Assembly (NCBI GenBank): GCA_005281725.1
Contig: SSBO01000012.1
Coordinates: 7,074,607-7,138,606, forward strand
DNA: 64,000 bases
Direction of reading: 5' to 3'
Source of the DNA: Wuchereria bancrofti
Lineage: Eukaryota > Nematoda > Chromadorea > Rhabditida > Onchocercidae
In this document: positions 49,299-61,700 of the stretch, piece by piece
Layout of the letters: every line of letters starts with the position of its first letter
Numbering within the stretch: the first letter of the stretch is position 1
Made by a program: the position numbers and the translations under genes
Notes under the pieces: generated by a model
The model's database searches: none
What the model was told of the DNA's origin: nothing
What the model saw: only the letters and a program-made list of their open reading frames with translations

Positions 49299-50854
49299 AT
49301 GTTGATGGATGAGATAAAAAATGGCTCATTAATCTTCTTTTCGTACAATAACGATGATCGATTGACGGTTGAAGTGATGCATTGGGACAGTTCGGCGAAG
49401 CATAAAGGGTTACCTGATATTCTGTACACAATACTTTCAGCAATTTTTCAAATTTAGCAAACCGGAATCCTTTCCGGTGATTTGGCGTTGTTCAAAGCGA
49501 AACTGGCACTGCATGGCTTCGGGGGTTAATACAGCTACAATTCACTTGATTAATGATCGTGGTTGCAAATTAAAAATGATTGTGCGTATCTGCGGATGAA
49601 ATGGTCAAATATTTTTGGTGGACAGTAAATTGTAGTGTCTAATTAGTCGAAGTTATACCAGTCATTAATAAAAAAGCCTTAAATAGAGTAATGTAGGTGT
49701 TGCGAAATTAAAGTAGATTGCTTAGGGTTTTATCAACTTTTTTCGTATTGAGTGTTGATCGCTGCTCATTATCTAATATCTTCAAATTATATTCGGAATA
49801 TAACGTCGTTTCCTTCTTTATTTTTACAGTTTTACTTCATGTATTAGAATGGGTTTACACTGAGAACAGAGTTCAAGGAAAAGATCATTTAGCCAAAATT
49901 CTAACGGACCAAACACGGGTAAGAAAAATAGGACACTGAAATGAAGTTTTCGATACTATATCAGACCGTCCATTTGATTTTAAAAGGTTCCAGTTTCATT
50001 CTGATTTCTAAACTTAATTTCGTGGATGTTTTTTACACTGATTTCAAAAAGTATCGAAACAATTGAAATCAACAAATTCTGTGTAAAAAAGTAGATATGA
50101 GATGTTTCTTCCCGCTTTCTGAACACAAGGAATAATTTTGTAGTACAGCAGATTTAATGATACTAAAGAGCAAAAATGCATAAATAATGTGAAATCATCG
50201 TCAAGGCATCATTGTACAATTATTGCTGTCCATGGTGGTGGTGGTGTCTTCAAAAATGTCCACAGGGGATTCGAATGCTCCAAATTCCCCCAACTCAAAT
50301 CCTTCAAGCGGAGATTTTTTAATAAAAATTCCCGTCCCTGTCTGTATCAATATTCCTGCATCTAACGAAGAGGAGATAAGAAACTCGGGAAAGAATTCCG
50401 AGAGCCTTCTTGTGAGAGATGCTAACCCAGTCAAGGAACAGAAAAATGATGAAGCAGGGCACCGCGACACAGAAGTAAAAACACCATTAAGTGTCTTTTC
50501 GCGTTATAAAAACTATGGTTCGGCTATTTCCATATTGCTTACTTTGCAGATGCTAAGCACGATTTTACTGTTTCTAAAGCTGTACCTAAAACTCAAGCTG
50601 AGAAATCACGCAATAAAATCTTTTTCCAGTGCAATGCGATTGCTATGAATGACGCTGCAAAAATTGATATACCACCACGTGGTCGTAGCTTGAAGAAGGA
50701 GAATCCAACGACGCGTCGCGATCGTGAAAATTCGCCGCCCTTTTTCATGAGAAGTGCAAAAGGCACTACCGTGCACAAGCGATTCATGGTATCTCGCCGT
50801 AAACCCACTCCACATCCGACTCTGTATCGCATCCAACACGGTTTTGATGAATAA
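49299..50854 (+). CDS. Small gene with FLYWCH-like zinc-finger signature (predicted)
   Basis: Proposed exons: 49299-49408, 49458-49585, 49830-49918 and 50630-50854 (TAA 50852-50854). The sum is 552 nt with all phases joining (183 aa). Splice sites: GGGTTACC/aaatttag, C|GTATCT/tttttacag and CGG|GTAAGA/ctttttccag. The first two exons read GSLIFFSYNNDD, then WRCSKRNWHCMAS, which fits the FLYWCH pattern (aromatic and Leu positions, W-x-C-x6-C). The expected HxH about 17-22 residues later is not seen; Cys/Lys stands there, so the finger is incomplete or alternatively spliced. The last exon is basic (PPRGRSLKKENPTTRRDREN; TVHKRFMVSRRKPTPHP) and is open for 100 codons if extended 5' to 50550. FLYWCH proteins are DNA-binding regulators. 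Exon existence is more secure for the last two exons than for the family call. Confidence 0.45.
50256..50474 (+). CDS. Alternative first exon candidate feeding the 50630 exon
   Basis: ATG 50256 opens a Ser/Asn/Pro-rich frame (STGDSNAPNSPNSNPSSGD) that ends with GAA|GTAAAA. Phase 0 fits splicing to 50630-50854, giving a 147-aa hydrophilic protein. Read through unspliced, the frame continues to 50648 and includes a hydrophobic stretch (about 50515-50600), which would make a membrane protein instead. Joining to the preceding 49830-49918 exon is not possible with the acceptors visible, so it would be a separate promoter product. No family is recognised. Confidence 0.35.
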
Positions 50855-52400
50855 GACTGGGCGATATGTGATTCCATGTAATTGCAATAGTTGTGATTGC
50901 ACTAATTATTTATGAAGTAGTAATGAATTTGTGTATGATGGAAAAGAAGTTTAATTCCTAGATATATACATGCAAATTAAGTGAAATGTGACATATTGTT
51001 TCACTAAAACAAATAATACAAATGAGCTATTGCATCACTGTAGCGAATACATTATCTTGAAAAACAAGCGCATCACCACTTCATGATTTTGAAGGAGTGA
51101 TGTAGAACGGTAGTAGTCATCTGTTCTTAAAATGATCAGAAAAAGATTTAAAAACATTCTGAACTCATTAAACCAAAACATTGGAAGGTATCAATAAAAA
51201 CACAAATATCAAATTTTCATTATTCCTTTTGCTCCAATTTCATTTCACTTTATTTTTTTCTGGACATATTCGTTGAATTTTAACCGTCACATTCTACAGT
51301 CCATTATGCTAGTAAGGTGGAAGTTGAAACCCAGTACCATCCTGCAGAGTGCTTACTTGTAATTTCAGCAAGTTGTAAAGATTTCGAAATAATAATTGTT
51401 ATTTAAGAGTAAACACTGTAGTGTATACCTTACTCTCAAATGTTTGGCTTCTATCAGAAGGAACATTTCAAACTTGTTTATGCCGGCTGATATGTTTGTA
51501 TTTTTTATCTACAAAACTTAATTGAGAATCGATGTTATAGTGTGTAACTTCCGCTTTTGAAGTTACATGATTAATTAACAACACACCTATTAATCTATCA
51601 ATGCACTATTTCCCAATTCTGTCCTCTGAACATTTATTGTAATTTACATACTCTATCTCTCGTATTTTGATTTTCGTGCCATTCAGAGAAGTCGCATGAA
51701 TCAGAAGCAGGTTACAGAACAAATCGTAGCAAATTATAACTAAGAATATGCAGTAAAAGTGAAGGGAATTTGTTCTTGCATCATAAAAATAAATTAAATT
51801 CTGACGAATTACATTTTAAATATAGTTGAAGAAATAAATAAAAACAATAACGTTCGATAATATATTTGAAAAAAAAGAGTAACTTAAATAAATTTCTAGA
51901 TTCTAGTTATAATTTGAACATGCGTATTCAATTAAAAGTATTTATCGGCGTCAAGTAAGATTTCATCCAAAGCCAAATTTTATGAAACCATTTCAAAAAT
52001 AAGGTACTCTTTGATTTCTCATCATAGCAAGGAAAGTTTGCATTAAATGGCACCCGTCTCTTCACATATAATTCATAAAATGCTCACTTTAATAATTTTT
52101 CCACTTCGGCACATTTCTTTTTACTACTCCCGCTTGTATCATTCCAGTTATTGAACTTGCCATTTGCAACAAAGTGTTGTTATATGGTATAAATCAGACA
52201 ACATCTGGAAATCTGCTGGTGTTTTTATGTCATGTGATGTAATTCATGCATAGAATATTGAAACCGTTTTTTAGAGAGCAGCTTTTAGACAGATAGCCTA
52301 TGTGTTTCTAACAATTTTCATATAAGTAAGTTAAACTTCATGTTCATTCAGCTAAATGACAAATAGAAATGATACATAAGATATAACTTCGAAATGATAA

Positions 52401-52733
52401 AATAAGGCGGTAAATGAGTTCAGGAAAATTAAGGAAGATTTACGGGTAGTATCCAAGTTAGGCGTTTTGGAGGAAAGGCCGAAATTATCGGTTGATTGAT
52501 GGTAAGTTTTGAGGTGATAGTGCTAAGGCACTCATTAATCAATCATTCTTTAGAAGGCGATTCCTGTTGTTCGGCCGTCCATCCTTCGTGTCTTCAGAAA
52601 CAATTTCGTCAAAGTTGAAAGAGAAAAAGGGGAAAATTTGAATGAAGAAGGAGAAGCACTTCCACGGAATTCTTTAGAAATTGTCTCATTTATCTTATTT
52701 GAACGAGATGCCTATCAATCTACTATTTCCTAG
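52401..52733 (+). CDS. Candidate exon pair of an unrecognised gene
   Basis: A frame from about 52401 reads EFRKIKEDLRVVSKLGVLEE to a possible donor TCG|GTTGAT at 52490. A good acceptor, tcaatcattctttag, precedes 52554, from where the frame continues in phase for 59 codons to TAG 52731-52733 (AIPVVRPSILRVFRNNFVKV; GENLNEEGEALP). A second, stronger donor-like GTAAGT at 52502 lies after an in-frame stop. The composition is hydrophilic and protein-like, but no start and no family are seen. Confidence 0.25.
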
Positions 52734-53565
52734 TCCTCTCTTCTGGAGATTTGCCGCTCGCTATCCATTGCTTACAGCTTCAACAAAACTTATGTACTGG
52801 CTATTGGTAGTGTTAAATGGATCACTTTGCAGCTGCAACAAGCACATTTCATATATATTGACAAAGGAGAAAGAGTTCGATGCTCCCAAGAATGATTGAT
52901 GCATTAACAATCGGTGCAAACCAACAAATTCATTTCTCCTCTTGTCTTGTTTCCATTTCTGTGCAGTAACTACAGTTCTCAAATACCAAACTGCTATTCC
53001 TTTACAAAATCGTCCCTTGCTTCCCCTCCGAATTTGACACTTCTTCGATTAATGGGCTTCAACACGATAGATTGCAACTGCCGTATTGACAACAAACACA
53101 TATGCAAGATATATTTACACACATAAATAATTTCTTGCAGGTTCAAACTTGTATGCTAGGGTAACATGTATATTTTTATTCAAATGAATGGTGTAGTTTC
53201 AGCTTCAGAATTGTATTAATCATATGATATATTTAGCATGGGGTTGGAAATGGTATCATTAAAAAACCGCTATGTATAGAAGGAAGTTGACATTTCCCAC
53301 GTTTTGACATTTAAAGACATGTTTATTGTGTATTGTGAAATTTGGCGAATATTAAAGAATGAAAGTTGAAAGAACGAATGGAGTGCAGCATCTGTCAATC
53401 ACGTCGTCACCAGTGCTTCGATATACGGTAATATAAAGATGATGTTAACATCATTCTTCACCCTTCCTACTATATTCACTGACAGATTGCATTCTTAGAG
53501 TTGAGGCACACTGTAAGTTTTGACAAAGGACCGCTGCTTTGAGTAAGTCTCAATTTACTAATAAT

Positions 53566-53608
53566 TGATAATAAATAATAATATAGCAATAATAACAATA
53601 ATAATAAC

Positions 53609-53691
<83 letters not shown>
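53566..53691. repeat. (TAA)n microsatellite
   Basis: Imperfect then pure taa/ata repeats, with about 25 uninterrupted units at the right end (53612 onward), bounded by tagctgtggcac. Confidence 0.97.
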
Positions 53692-55392
53692 GCTGTGGCA
53701 CTTTGATGCGCTATAATATATAAATAACTAGTTTTTTAAAATGAATGAATGGATTGCTTGCTTTGGATTGATAGCGTTTTGCGTTTGTGTTTACCATTTT
53801 TCTTTCATACTGCAAAAGCCAGGTGGAAGATGATGGATATATCAGGGAAGCAGATTGCTGTTTGTTGCAAAGGTCTAATTTATTGTTTTTATAGAACAGA
53901 AATACTGCTTTTATAACGGTTGTGTGTAAACAACATCAGTCACAGGGCTTGAACTAAGATTCTCTTTGTGGATCAATAAATGACCAATCAGTCGTATGAT
54001 TTGCTCTGAACCCTCTTTTGCATAGGAAATGAACCTTCAGTTATGAGGCTTTACACAACAAAAATGATCATGCAGATTACGGATTGTTTTGGATCATGAG
54101 AGTTTAGAAAATGTTGCAATTTAAAAGTTGTTTCCAAATTTTACTGGACTGGATAATCGTTTTCAGTTCTACTGTGAACACGAACAATCACTGTAGTAGT
54201 AGTGAAACAACAGCTTTAGCTTTGTAAACCTTATTGGTCTGTTAATACTAAAGCACGTCCCCTTCAGTAATGTCATTCAGTGAATGAATGTCATTGAAAT
54301 AGAACTTCGATGATTAATTAGCACTTCTGTTCTATCGAAATATCCAGATTTGTAGATGAATTAAGGTCAATTTAACAAGGATTGATTTGAATAGAAAAAC
54401 TGATAAAATTTTTATAGATTGAAATCAACTTGTGGATTTTATTGACAGAACTTGGGATTGTTTTACTGGTTGTAGAATGATTAGTAAATTATTCAACATT
54501 ATTATCATTTATGAAAAATAACTATTTTATTTAACGAAAAGCATCTCATTATACATAGTTCCTCAATGATGCATTATGAAGACAACGTATATAGCATTGT
54601 AGACAGACAGTGATTCAATATTGGTTATGTTAATAAATAATAATTGCTGATTATAGCAGCTGTAAGAGCATAGTATTCGTTACTTTATTATTTTTAGCAT
54701 TATTTTAAAAACATTTCAAGGGTTTGATTTTTCTGCGGAATTATAATGTCAGGAAGGTGATATTTTTGAAACTATTCAGTAGTAGAGTTCTTAAATTCTG
54801 TTACTGCTGCTGGTCTTCTAAAAATTACTGCGGAATAATTTAGCCATCTGAATGGAAGTATTGTTTGGACTGCCATCCGAAGTTTTATTGATTATTTTAC
54901 TCATTTGGTATTTGTAGAAAAAATAAATTTATTTCGGGTTGCCAATGAGTTTATGGCAATGCCTTTATTAATATGGGAGATAAAAAGTGTTCCCGCTTCT
55001 ACGTATCTCAGGTTATCTTCCTGAAAAGTGTAGTCAGGAAAGACATTAAAGGGAATGTCTCATTTAAGATGATTCCATTCTTGGATTGGATCAGAAAGAA
55101 CAATTTGATGTCAGGATACCGACTGGATCGCTTCACCTTTTCCACTCTGCACAGTAAACTTGTCACCTGTATAAGCAAACTTGTAAGCAATTTTGTGTTA
55201 ATCATAGTTTTTCTTCAGTACTGCTACACCCTTTCTCATCAATCATCAATTAGTCAAACGACAAGTTCCACGTCAATAAATTTACTTGGAGCAATGACAG
55301 AGTGAGAATGACATCATATGGGAAGGTAGGAGGAGAAGATGAAGGAAGGAAGTGTTGGCAGAATGGTTAGAATTGTCTCTTTGTTGACAGGA

Positions 55393-55529
55393 CAGCGTGA
55401 TGGATTACGCGTGTCCGGCCAAGAAGGGATTCCGGCAGCCGAACAGACTCTTTGAAGTGTGCCGCAGATCGGCACCCTTTGGTTGCTTATCAATCATTGC
55501 ACTATACAGTAACTGTCGTCATCCTCCTA
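55393..55529 (+). CDS. GC-rich exon-like segment, unrecognised
   Basis: The sequence tctctttgttgacag (a good acceptor, possibly for the spliced leader) is followed within 10 nt by ATG ATG... hence an open frame reading MDYACPAKKGFRQPNRLFEV then CRRSAPFG. The codons are GC-rich compared with the surroundings, as expected of a conserved coding exon. Possible donors are A|GTAACT near 55509 or the GT at 55530. No downstream exon was found and no family is recognised. Confidence 0.3.
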
Positions 55530-55602
55530 GTGTGTGTGTGTGTCTGTGTGTGTATGTGTCTGTGTGTGTATGTGTATGTGTGTGTGGGTGTGTGTGTGTG
55601 CA
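55530..55602. repeat. (TG)n microsatellite
   Basis: Interrupted tg repeats (tgtgtgtg with tc, ta and gg interruptions) directly next to the exon-like GC island. Confidence 0.97.
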
Positions 55603-55639
55603 TATAGATGATGTTGTCCTGATCGATGTCTTTCACATT

Positions 55640-55795
55640 GTCGCTATAAGTTTTGCTGCGTAGTCCCGTACGCAATCCGTCAAATTCGTCTTTCCATTCT
55701 CCCGTCAATTTATTCTTGTCGATCTGACCGATTGTCTCTCCACCCATCCACTTTCTATCGTCATTGCTGCTTGCTTGCGTGCAGCTCAAAAGCAA
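55640..55795 (-). other. Minus-strand open segment in the same island
   Basis: On the minus strand, MLLSCTQASSNDDRKWMGG and then TIGQIDKNKLTGEWKDEFDG are read before the frame runs into the TG repeat. It is GC-richer than the flanks and hydrophilic. It may be a coding exon or a promoter-type island. No family is recognised. Confidence 0.2.
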
Positions 55796-58700
55796 CAGAG
55801 TAATTATTCATTCGCGGATAATGCTGAATACTTCGGGAACCTCACCTGAGAGGAAAGGAAGGAGAAACGAACTTCGATCAAGGTGTCAGTTGCAGTTGTA
55901 GTATCCTGAATAATCCTTTTTATTCTTACGTTACCACTTTCCTTTTCTGTGAAATGGAATTCAGGAAATGGGGATTTATGCATTCAAGCACTTTTTGCAG
56001 CATTACTTTCTCAAATAAACTGCTTATTGGAACTGGATAGTCTTGTATAAATCATTGCAAAATAAAAAACCACTTCATAACTAATTATGTGTTTTGCTTT
56101 CTATGCGGAGACATAATCAAGGACATGCTGCATTCCTTTCTTTAATGATAAGTTGAGCTACATTTTAAAGAGCTCAGTGTTTCACGATCTATAAATATGA
56201 CACCTACACTCCAATCAATAAGGAAATTAAAGAGAACGAACAGTTTGATAACTGCTAGAATCATCCAGTATTGGAAGTTATAGTTTCTGATATTTTCCAT
56301 CAGTGTGACAAACCGAAATATTGAGCAGTTCTGATGAATCTTATTTTTCAGTTTTGGAATTATACTATGAAATTTGTGTTTGAATTCATGCAAAAATATC
56401 GGTTTTTCTTTACTTACTCCCAAAGCAAATGTCTTTTCAATCTTTTGAAAATGTGATGAATAATGTGCTTTAGAAATATGAACTAAATTTTAAGCTATTT
56501 ATCTGATTCAAAATTGTCTCGATTTTATCATTTGGATTTCTGTTATTGGATAAAAAGAGGCCTGATGAGGATGAAGCAGGAATTAGAAGTGGGAAAGATC
56601 GCAGAAATGAAAGCAGGATATTGTTGGAGATGACAGATAACATACGTTTGATGATTTATCGCATGCTTGGCTCTACAAATTTGCTTCTACTTGATGAGAA
56701 ATTTCCCCGCTTTCCCTAGGGTACAGTCAAGTGCTTTTGCATTCTTACCATAATTTCTTGAGTAGATAGTTCGGATGCATGTTGCACAAAAGGAGATGGA
56801 GAAATGTTTGACAAGTAATAAATAACTCCAACTTAACCTGTGTCACAATTAGTAAGTTTTGAGTTAGTGGCTTTTTTAAATTAATTTCACAACAGTACAA
56901 TCATGGAAATTTCGTTGTGCAATCATGTTTTAATGATATTGGGATGGTTCTATTGAAAATACTAGCGATACGTTATGTAATTTAGAAGGGGATATTTGCC
57001 TATTTATGAGAAAAAATACCTGCCATTTAGAGTTGCGGATTTATGTGATGGATTTTAACAGTGCAAAAATAATATAACAAATATATAGTGTGGTCGTTGC
57101 TGCACCTACTACTCCTTGCATCATCATAAGGTATCATAAGGCAAAATGATCACACCGGTGATTAGAGATTGCGCCACAGCCAAGCATCTGTTCTTCGTTT
57201 GTATTATAATTACAACAGAGAAATTTCTCTTAAGCAAGCAGTGAATGATCATCAGTGCATATATGACTCATATATGCAAACACGTGCTCTTTAAACTTCA
57301 GAAAAGAATAAGTTTAGTAGTGCACCACGTTTTGGAATCATCTTTGAAAGATAATGGCGAAAGACAGTTAATCTTTGTCGAACTCCATCATTTCAACAGA
57401 TACAAAAAAAATCTGGAAACGAGTTCCTTTTTAAATTTTATGTAACACAGTGGAGAACTGGAAAATTGTGATGAGCAGTTAATGTTTGTGCCACCGACGC
57501 AGAAACCTCATAAATCATCAAATTGAAAATAATCTATCAGCAGGCCACCTATTATAAATCAATCCTTTTCCAGTGTGAACAGAAGACAGAATTGCTTTGA
57601 GTCACTGTCTTATCGAACAGTTGCTTAAAATATTATACTGCTACGAAAAATTTCCAGTTGGCTGAGGCTAAAAACCAATTCCCTTCTAAAAGAGTTACTC
57701 GCGTCTTTTTAGGGTTCTCAGTAATAATTTCTGATCAGCGTCTCTTCGTAAAACTACGTAATAGCTTATCAAATTCTTATTTAAATATTGATAGCCCTCT
57801 GAAACTATACGCGAAAAAAGGGAAATAGGGAATATTTGCATGGAGTTAGTTCAAAATGAACTAGTCACTGGTGATGGCTTCATTAAAAATCTTCAAAATC
57901 ATGATCGTATTTCAGGCATGAAGAAACTGTTATCGTATCGACACGGGTTACAGCATGAAATATATAACATATTGCGAATAACGTAGTTGATCCTAACAAA
58001 GTATAGATATGATGATGGGTGCAGATGCATTATTTTAGTAAATGAATGGACATTTTGAAGTTAAGTAAATCAATGTGAAAAGAATGACTGCTTTTTTTCC
58101 TTTCACATCGATCGAATTGTTCAAACATTAATTTTCCAAATAAACTGCAGTTTCCTGTCTTTTCATTTCTAAACAGAATTAATAGCCATTAGTTGATAGT
58201 TTCTATTTATTTCTTGAAAAAAAAAGTTAAAAATTGATTATTGCTGGAAAAATATTCTTTTTGAAAAACACAAAAAGACGTACATAAAGTGACATTACAA
58301 TATCACAATATAATTCGATAGTGCTCGAGTTTTGCCTAATTTATTCCTTAGGAAAAAATTTTTATTTCGAAAGTAATTCAATTATGCTTTCATACTGTTT
58401 TAGAATACTAGAATTTTTTTGAAATATAAGCTTGTTCCATTCTGAAACACAACATTTGATGGTTTTATAAACTAAGCGCCAGGTTAAAAAAGCATTTGGC
58501 AAACAATGTTGGCAATCTATATATATTGTTTGAATCGGTCAAAACAAATGCCATTATCGAACAACATTTAGCGATTAAAAGCTTTTTGTGTGGAGGGTGT
58601 GCTCGTTTTAAATTCATATGTCAAAACAAGACTGCTGAAAAGATAAGCTTAAATTCTTCTTAACCGAATTCCAAGCTTTGTCTTCTCTCAGTAGTTTCAC

Positions 58701-61700
58701 TGCTTTACAAGAATAGAGAAAAAGGAATAGTTCAAATCGCTGAATAGGTAGTTCTTCTTATTCCGGTTCATTGTGTCAGTTAAGGCTCTATTTTTGAGTT
58801 TTTTAGCTGTCGGAAGTTTCTGCTTGAAAGTAGCATGAGAAGCAGCAATACTAGCAGAAGTGGCATATATGTTGTTCAATGAGAAATTTTAAATTTATTG
58901 TGGAGGCTGAAATTACAGCCATAAAATATTTTCTTGCTCTACGGAAATAAATTTATAGCTAAATAGTCTTACTGATGATTCATAAAATACATATATCATT
59001 GTGAATGGGAAATTTTTTTTAAAAAAATTACATCGAAACTTGTACGATACTGAACAACTTCTATTACTTATATGAGTCCATTTAAAATAATTATTAGATC
59101 GAATTTTGGATCAAATTACGAAATAAGGCAATTATTTAAACTATTTATTTATTTATTTGTCCATTCAATTATTTTAATTTACTTATTCGATTTGATTAAT
59201 CTACTTATTATTATTATTGTTATTATTTTTACTACTGTTCTTATTGTTGCTGCACATATTATGCACACGTCATTCTTTACTTTTTTCTCATCGAAATTTA
59301 CAGTTCAGAAACTTTCCTCACTTTCCAGACGTTTTCATCGCTTTCTTGCTTGCATTTATTCACAGTGATAACATTTTTTTTCCTGAAGTCTTCAATTTTC
59401 TAAATATTTCTGCAAAAATGATATATTCTTGTACATTTTCGCGCGTCGTATTCCTGCAAACTACAGTTAATTTTATAAATTTTTGTGATGAAAAATATGT
59501 TGCTCATATTTTGTTAGTCTATGCATTTTTATGTTCCTTTTTACCTGTATTAATGAATAACAAGCTTAGCGTTAAGTTAGTCTTGTAATCACATTCAAAA
59601 GCTTAACAAAGGAATAAAAAAAAAAGTCTTTTGAGATTTGTTAATTGCGAGATTGCGATTGATTATGAATTCCTTTTTGTTGAATAAGAACTGGTGATAA
59701 CTGATTCAACACTGACAATTCAATAACTTCAAGATTGAAGCACAGGTAAAAATCGTATAGTAAGCTGAAATTTTGCAATTCTTATGAAATCCAGAACAAA
59801 GGACACAATGAATGATTTTGCACTACCAAGAAATAAATGAAATTTTTTAGAAAAATGGAGTCTGTAAGAGTAACATCATCGATGTGAAAATAAATTATTT
59901 CCTATTGTGCTTACTCATGAATCTATAATAATATATAGAAACGGAATGGTCGGGAAAGAAATGACAATGGTGATCATGTGTGCAATTTATGTTTTTTTTT
60001 TTTTAAATTTAAGACTAAAGGGATTATAATGTTTGAAAAGAATACCGTATGATGCACATACTCCTTACTCTTTTGATTTAAAAAGTGAAATTTAACCATA
60101 GCGTTTTTTCTGCTGACAGATTCTTCAACCCAATGTTGCTCTTATGAATTTTTATTACTATTGTTCTTCCGCTCTGCAAATGTAAATGGGTTATCATAAT
60201 GAGTTATGAAAACAATTGCGGATGTCATTTGCAGAAAAATGATGAAACAAAACATTCGAAAAATTGATTTTAAATAAAAAGCTTCTTAAAAGCACTTGAT
60301 GATCCTATCTGCTTTACAGATTAACAATTTTCTATTCATCTTGAGACATTGTCTTAATGAGTACGTGTAAACAACATGAATTCCAAACAGATAATTTTAA
60401 AATTTATTTCATCATATTCACTATAAATAACACAAAATACTGAGGAAGTATTAATATCGTATCTTTGAATGAAAAAAAAGTTAGCACAAGCAGAACATGG
60501 AGATATAAACATTTAAGCATATGTATATTCTGAATTACTTGTTGGTTAATTTGTGCAAATATATATGAGCACCTTGTCGATTTTTTTATGTTTTATGAAA
60601 ATTCATGTATATTTAAGTTTAACTGAACATATAAATATTATACAGTAACAATTTTACCAAATGGTAAGATATCTTCAATGCTTTTTAAGATTAATGCTTC
60701 CATTAAATTCCTTTTTTAACAAAATTGTTAAGAAATAGAACCAATATCTTTTTTCGAAAGGTCTCTTTCACAATTAGATTCATTTATGTATCATGCATTT
60801 GGAGTTATGAGATTTAAATTTTGTCGTGATGATGAAGAGCATGGATCGAGTTTTGTGGAGGAGTGGTTCACTGTAATAAACATTATTTCCCTATTTGGAT
60901 GAACCACATTTAGAAACTCATGTGATTGGACATTGCAGCTATTTCAATTAAAATTATGTAACCTTTAGTTAAGGTGTAAAAATTTTTGAAGCTTGATAAA
61001 CTACTGTTTGCAAAAAATTCATCGATGAAAATCCTGTTGCAGACTAAATCACTACTAGTAACCAATAAAAATGAAATATGAGTAACCGTTTATATATTCT
61101 TTATGTTGTTTTATGCAATCCTTCAATATATATATTTGAAAGACGCTTTCTCTTTGAATCCTTGTACCGGAACATTTCATGTATAATGCTGTTAGAGGAA
61201 ATTTGAATCAGAATTAACTGATGTGAATAATTATACAGATGAAGTTTTCCGATGCCATATATTTAACAATCAGTTCATTCCCGCCAGTTGTAAATATTGA
61301 TGAATTATTTTTCATTTGTATTTGCAATAACTTTTTTTCTGTTTCTGTTATTTTTTCTTCCTCTCTACCTACTTTTAATGCTTGTTACTTACAAGGTTGA
61401 TTGTATAAATTACACATTGTAATAGAACAGCCCCTAATTCCATTTCAAACGTAATAATCTGAGATCAAATCAATTATAAAAATTGGGTGATTAGCAACCA
61501 AATAGGCTAACAGATTTGCAACATTAATTTGTAGGCTGTTAACTATTAGGGAAATACATTTCAAAGTTTGCATGATTATGCTTTGAACTCAGGTCAACAT
61601 GTTTGCTCTTTGCATGACGATAAATGGAAGAAACCTCATTATTTTAAGACGTTGAGCAGTCCCATGATAACTTATTTTGTACTTTCTTCTCATATTTTTT

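Noticed and set aside
50593..50902. Two minus-strand ORFs of 94 and 98 codons
   Set aside because: They lie opposite the last exon of the 49.3-50.9 kb gene. The plus frame has a better splice context and a basic, non-random composition.
52519..52533. gtgctaaggcactc hairpin, with a partial likeness to the start of miR-124
   Set aside because: Only a few bases match, and no 60-80 nt precursor hairpin surrounds it.
59072..59588. Overlapping ORFs of 98 and 123 codons with hydrophobic products
   Set aside because: They are driven by atta/ttta repeats and T-runs, with no splice sites or family motifs.
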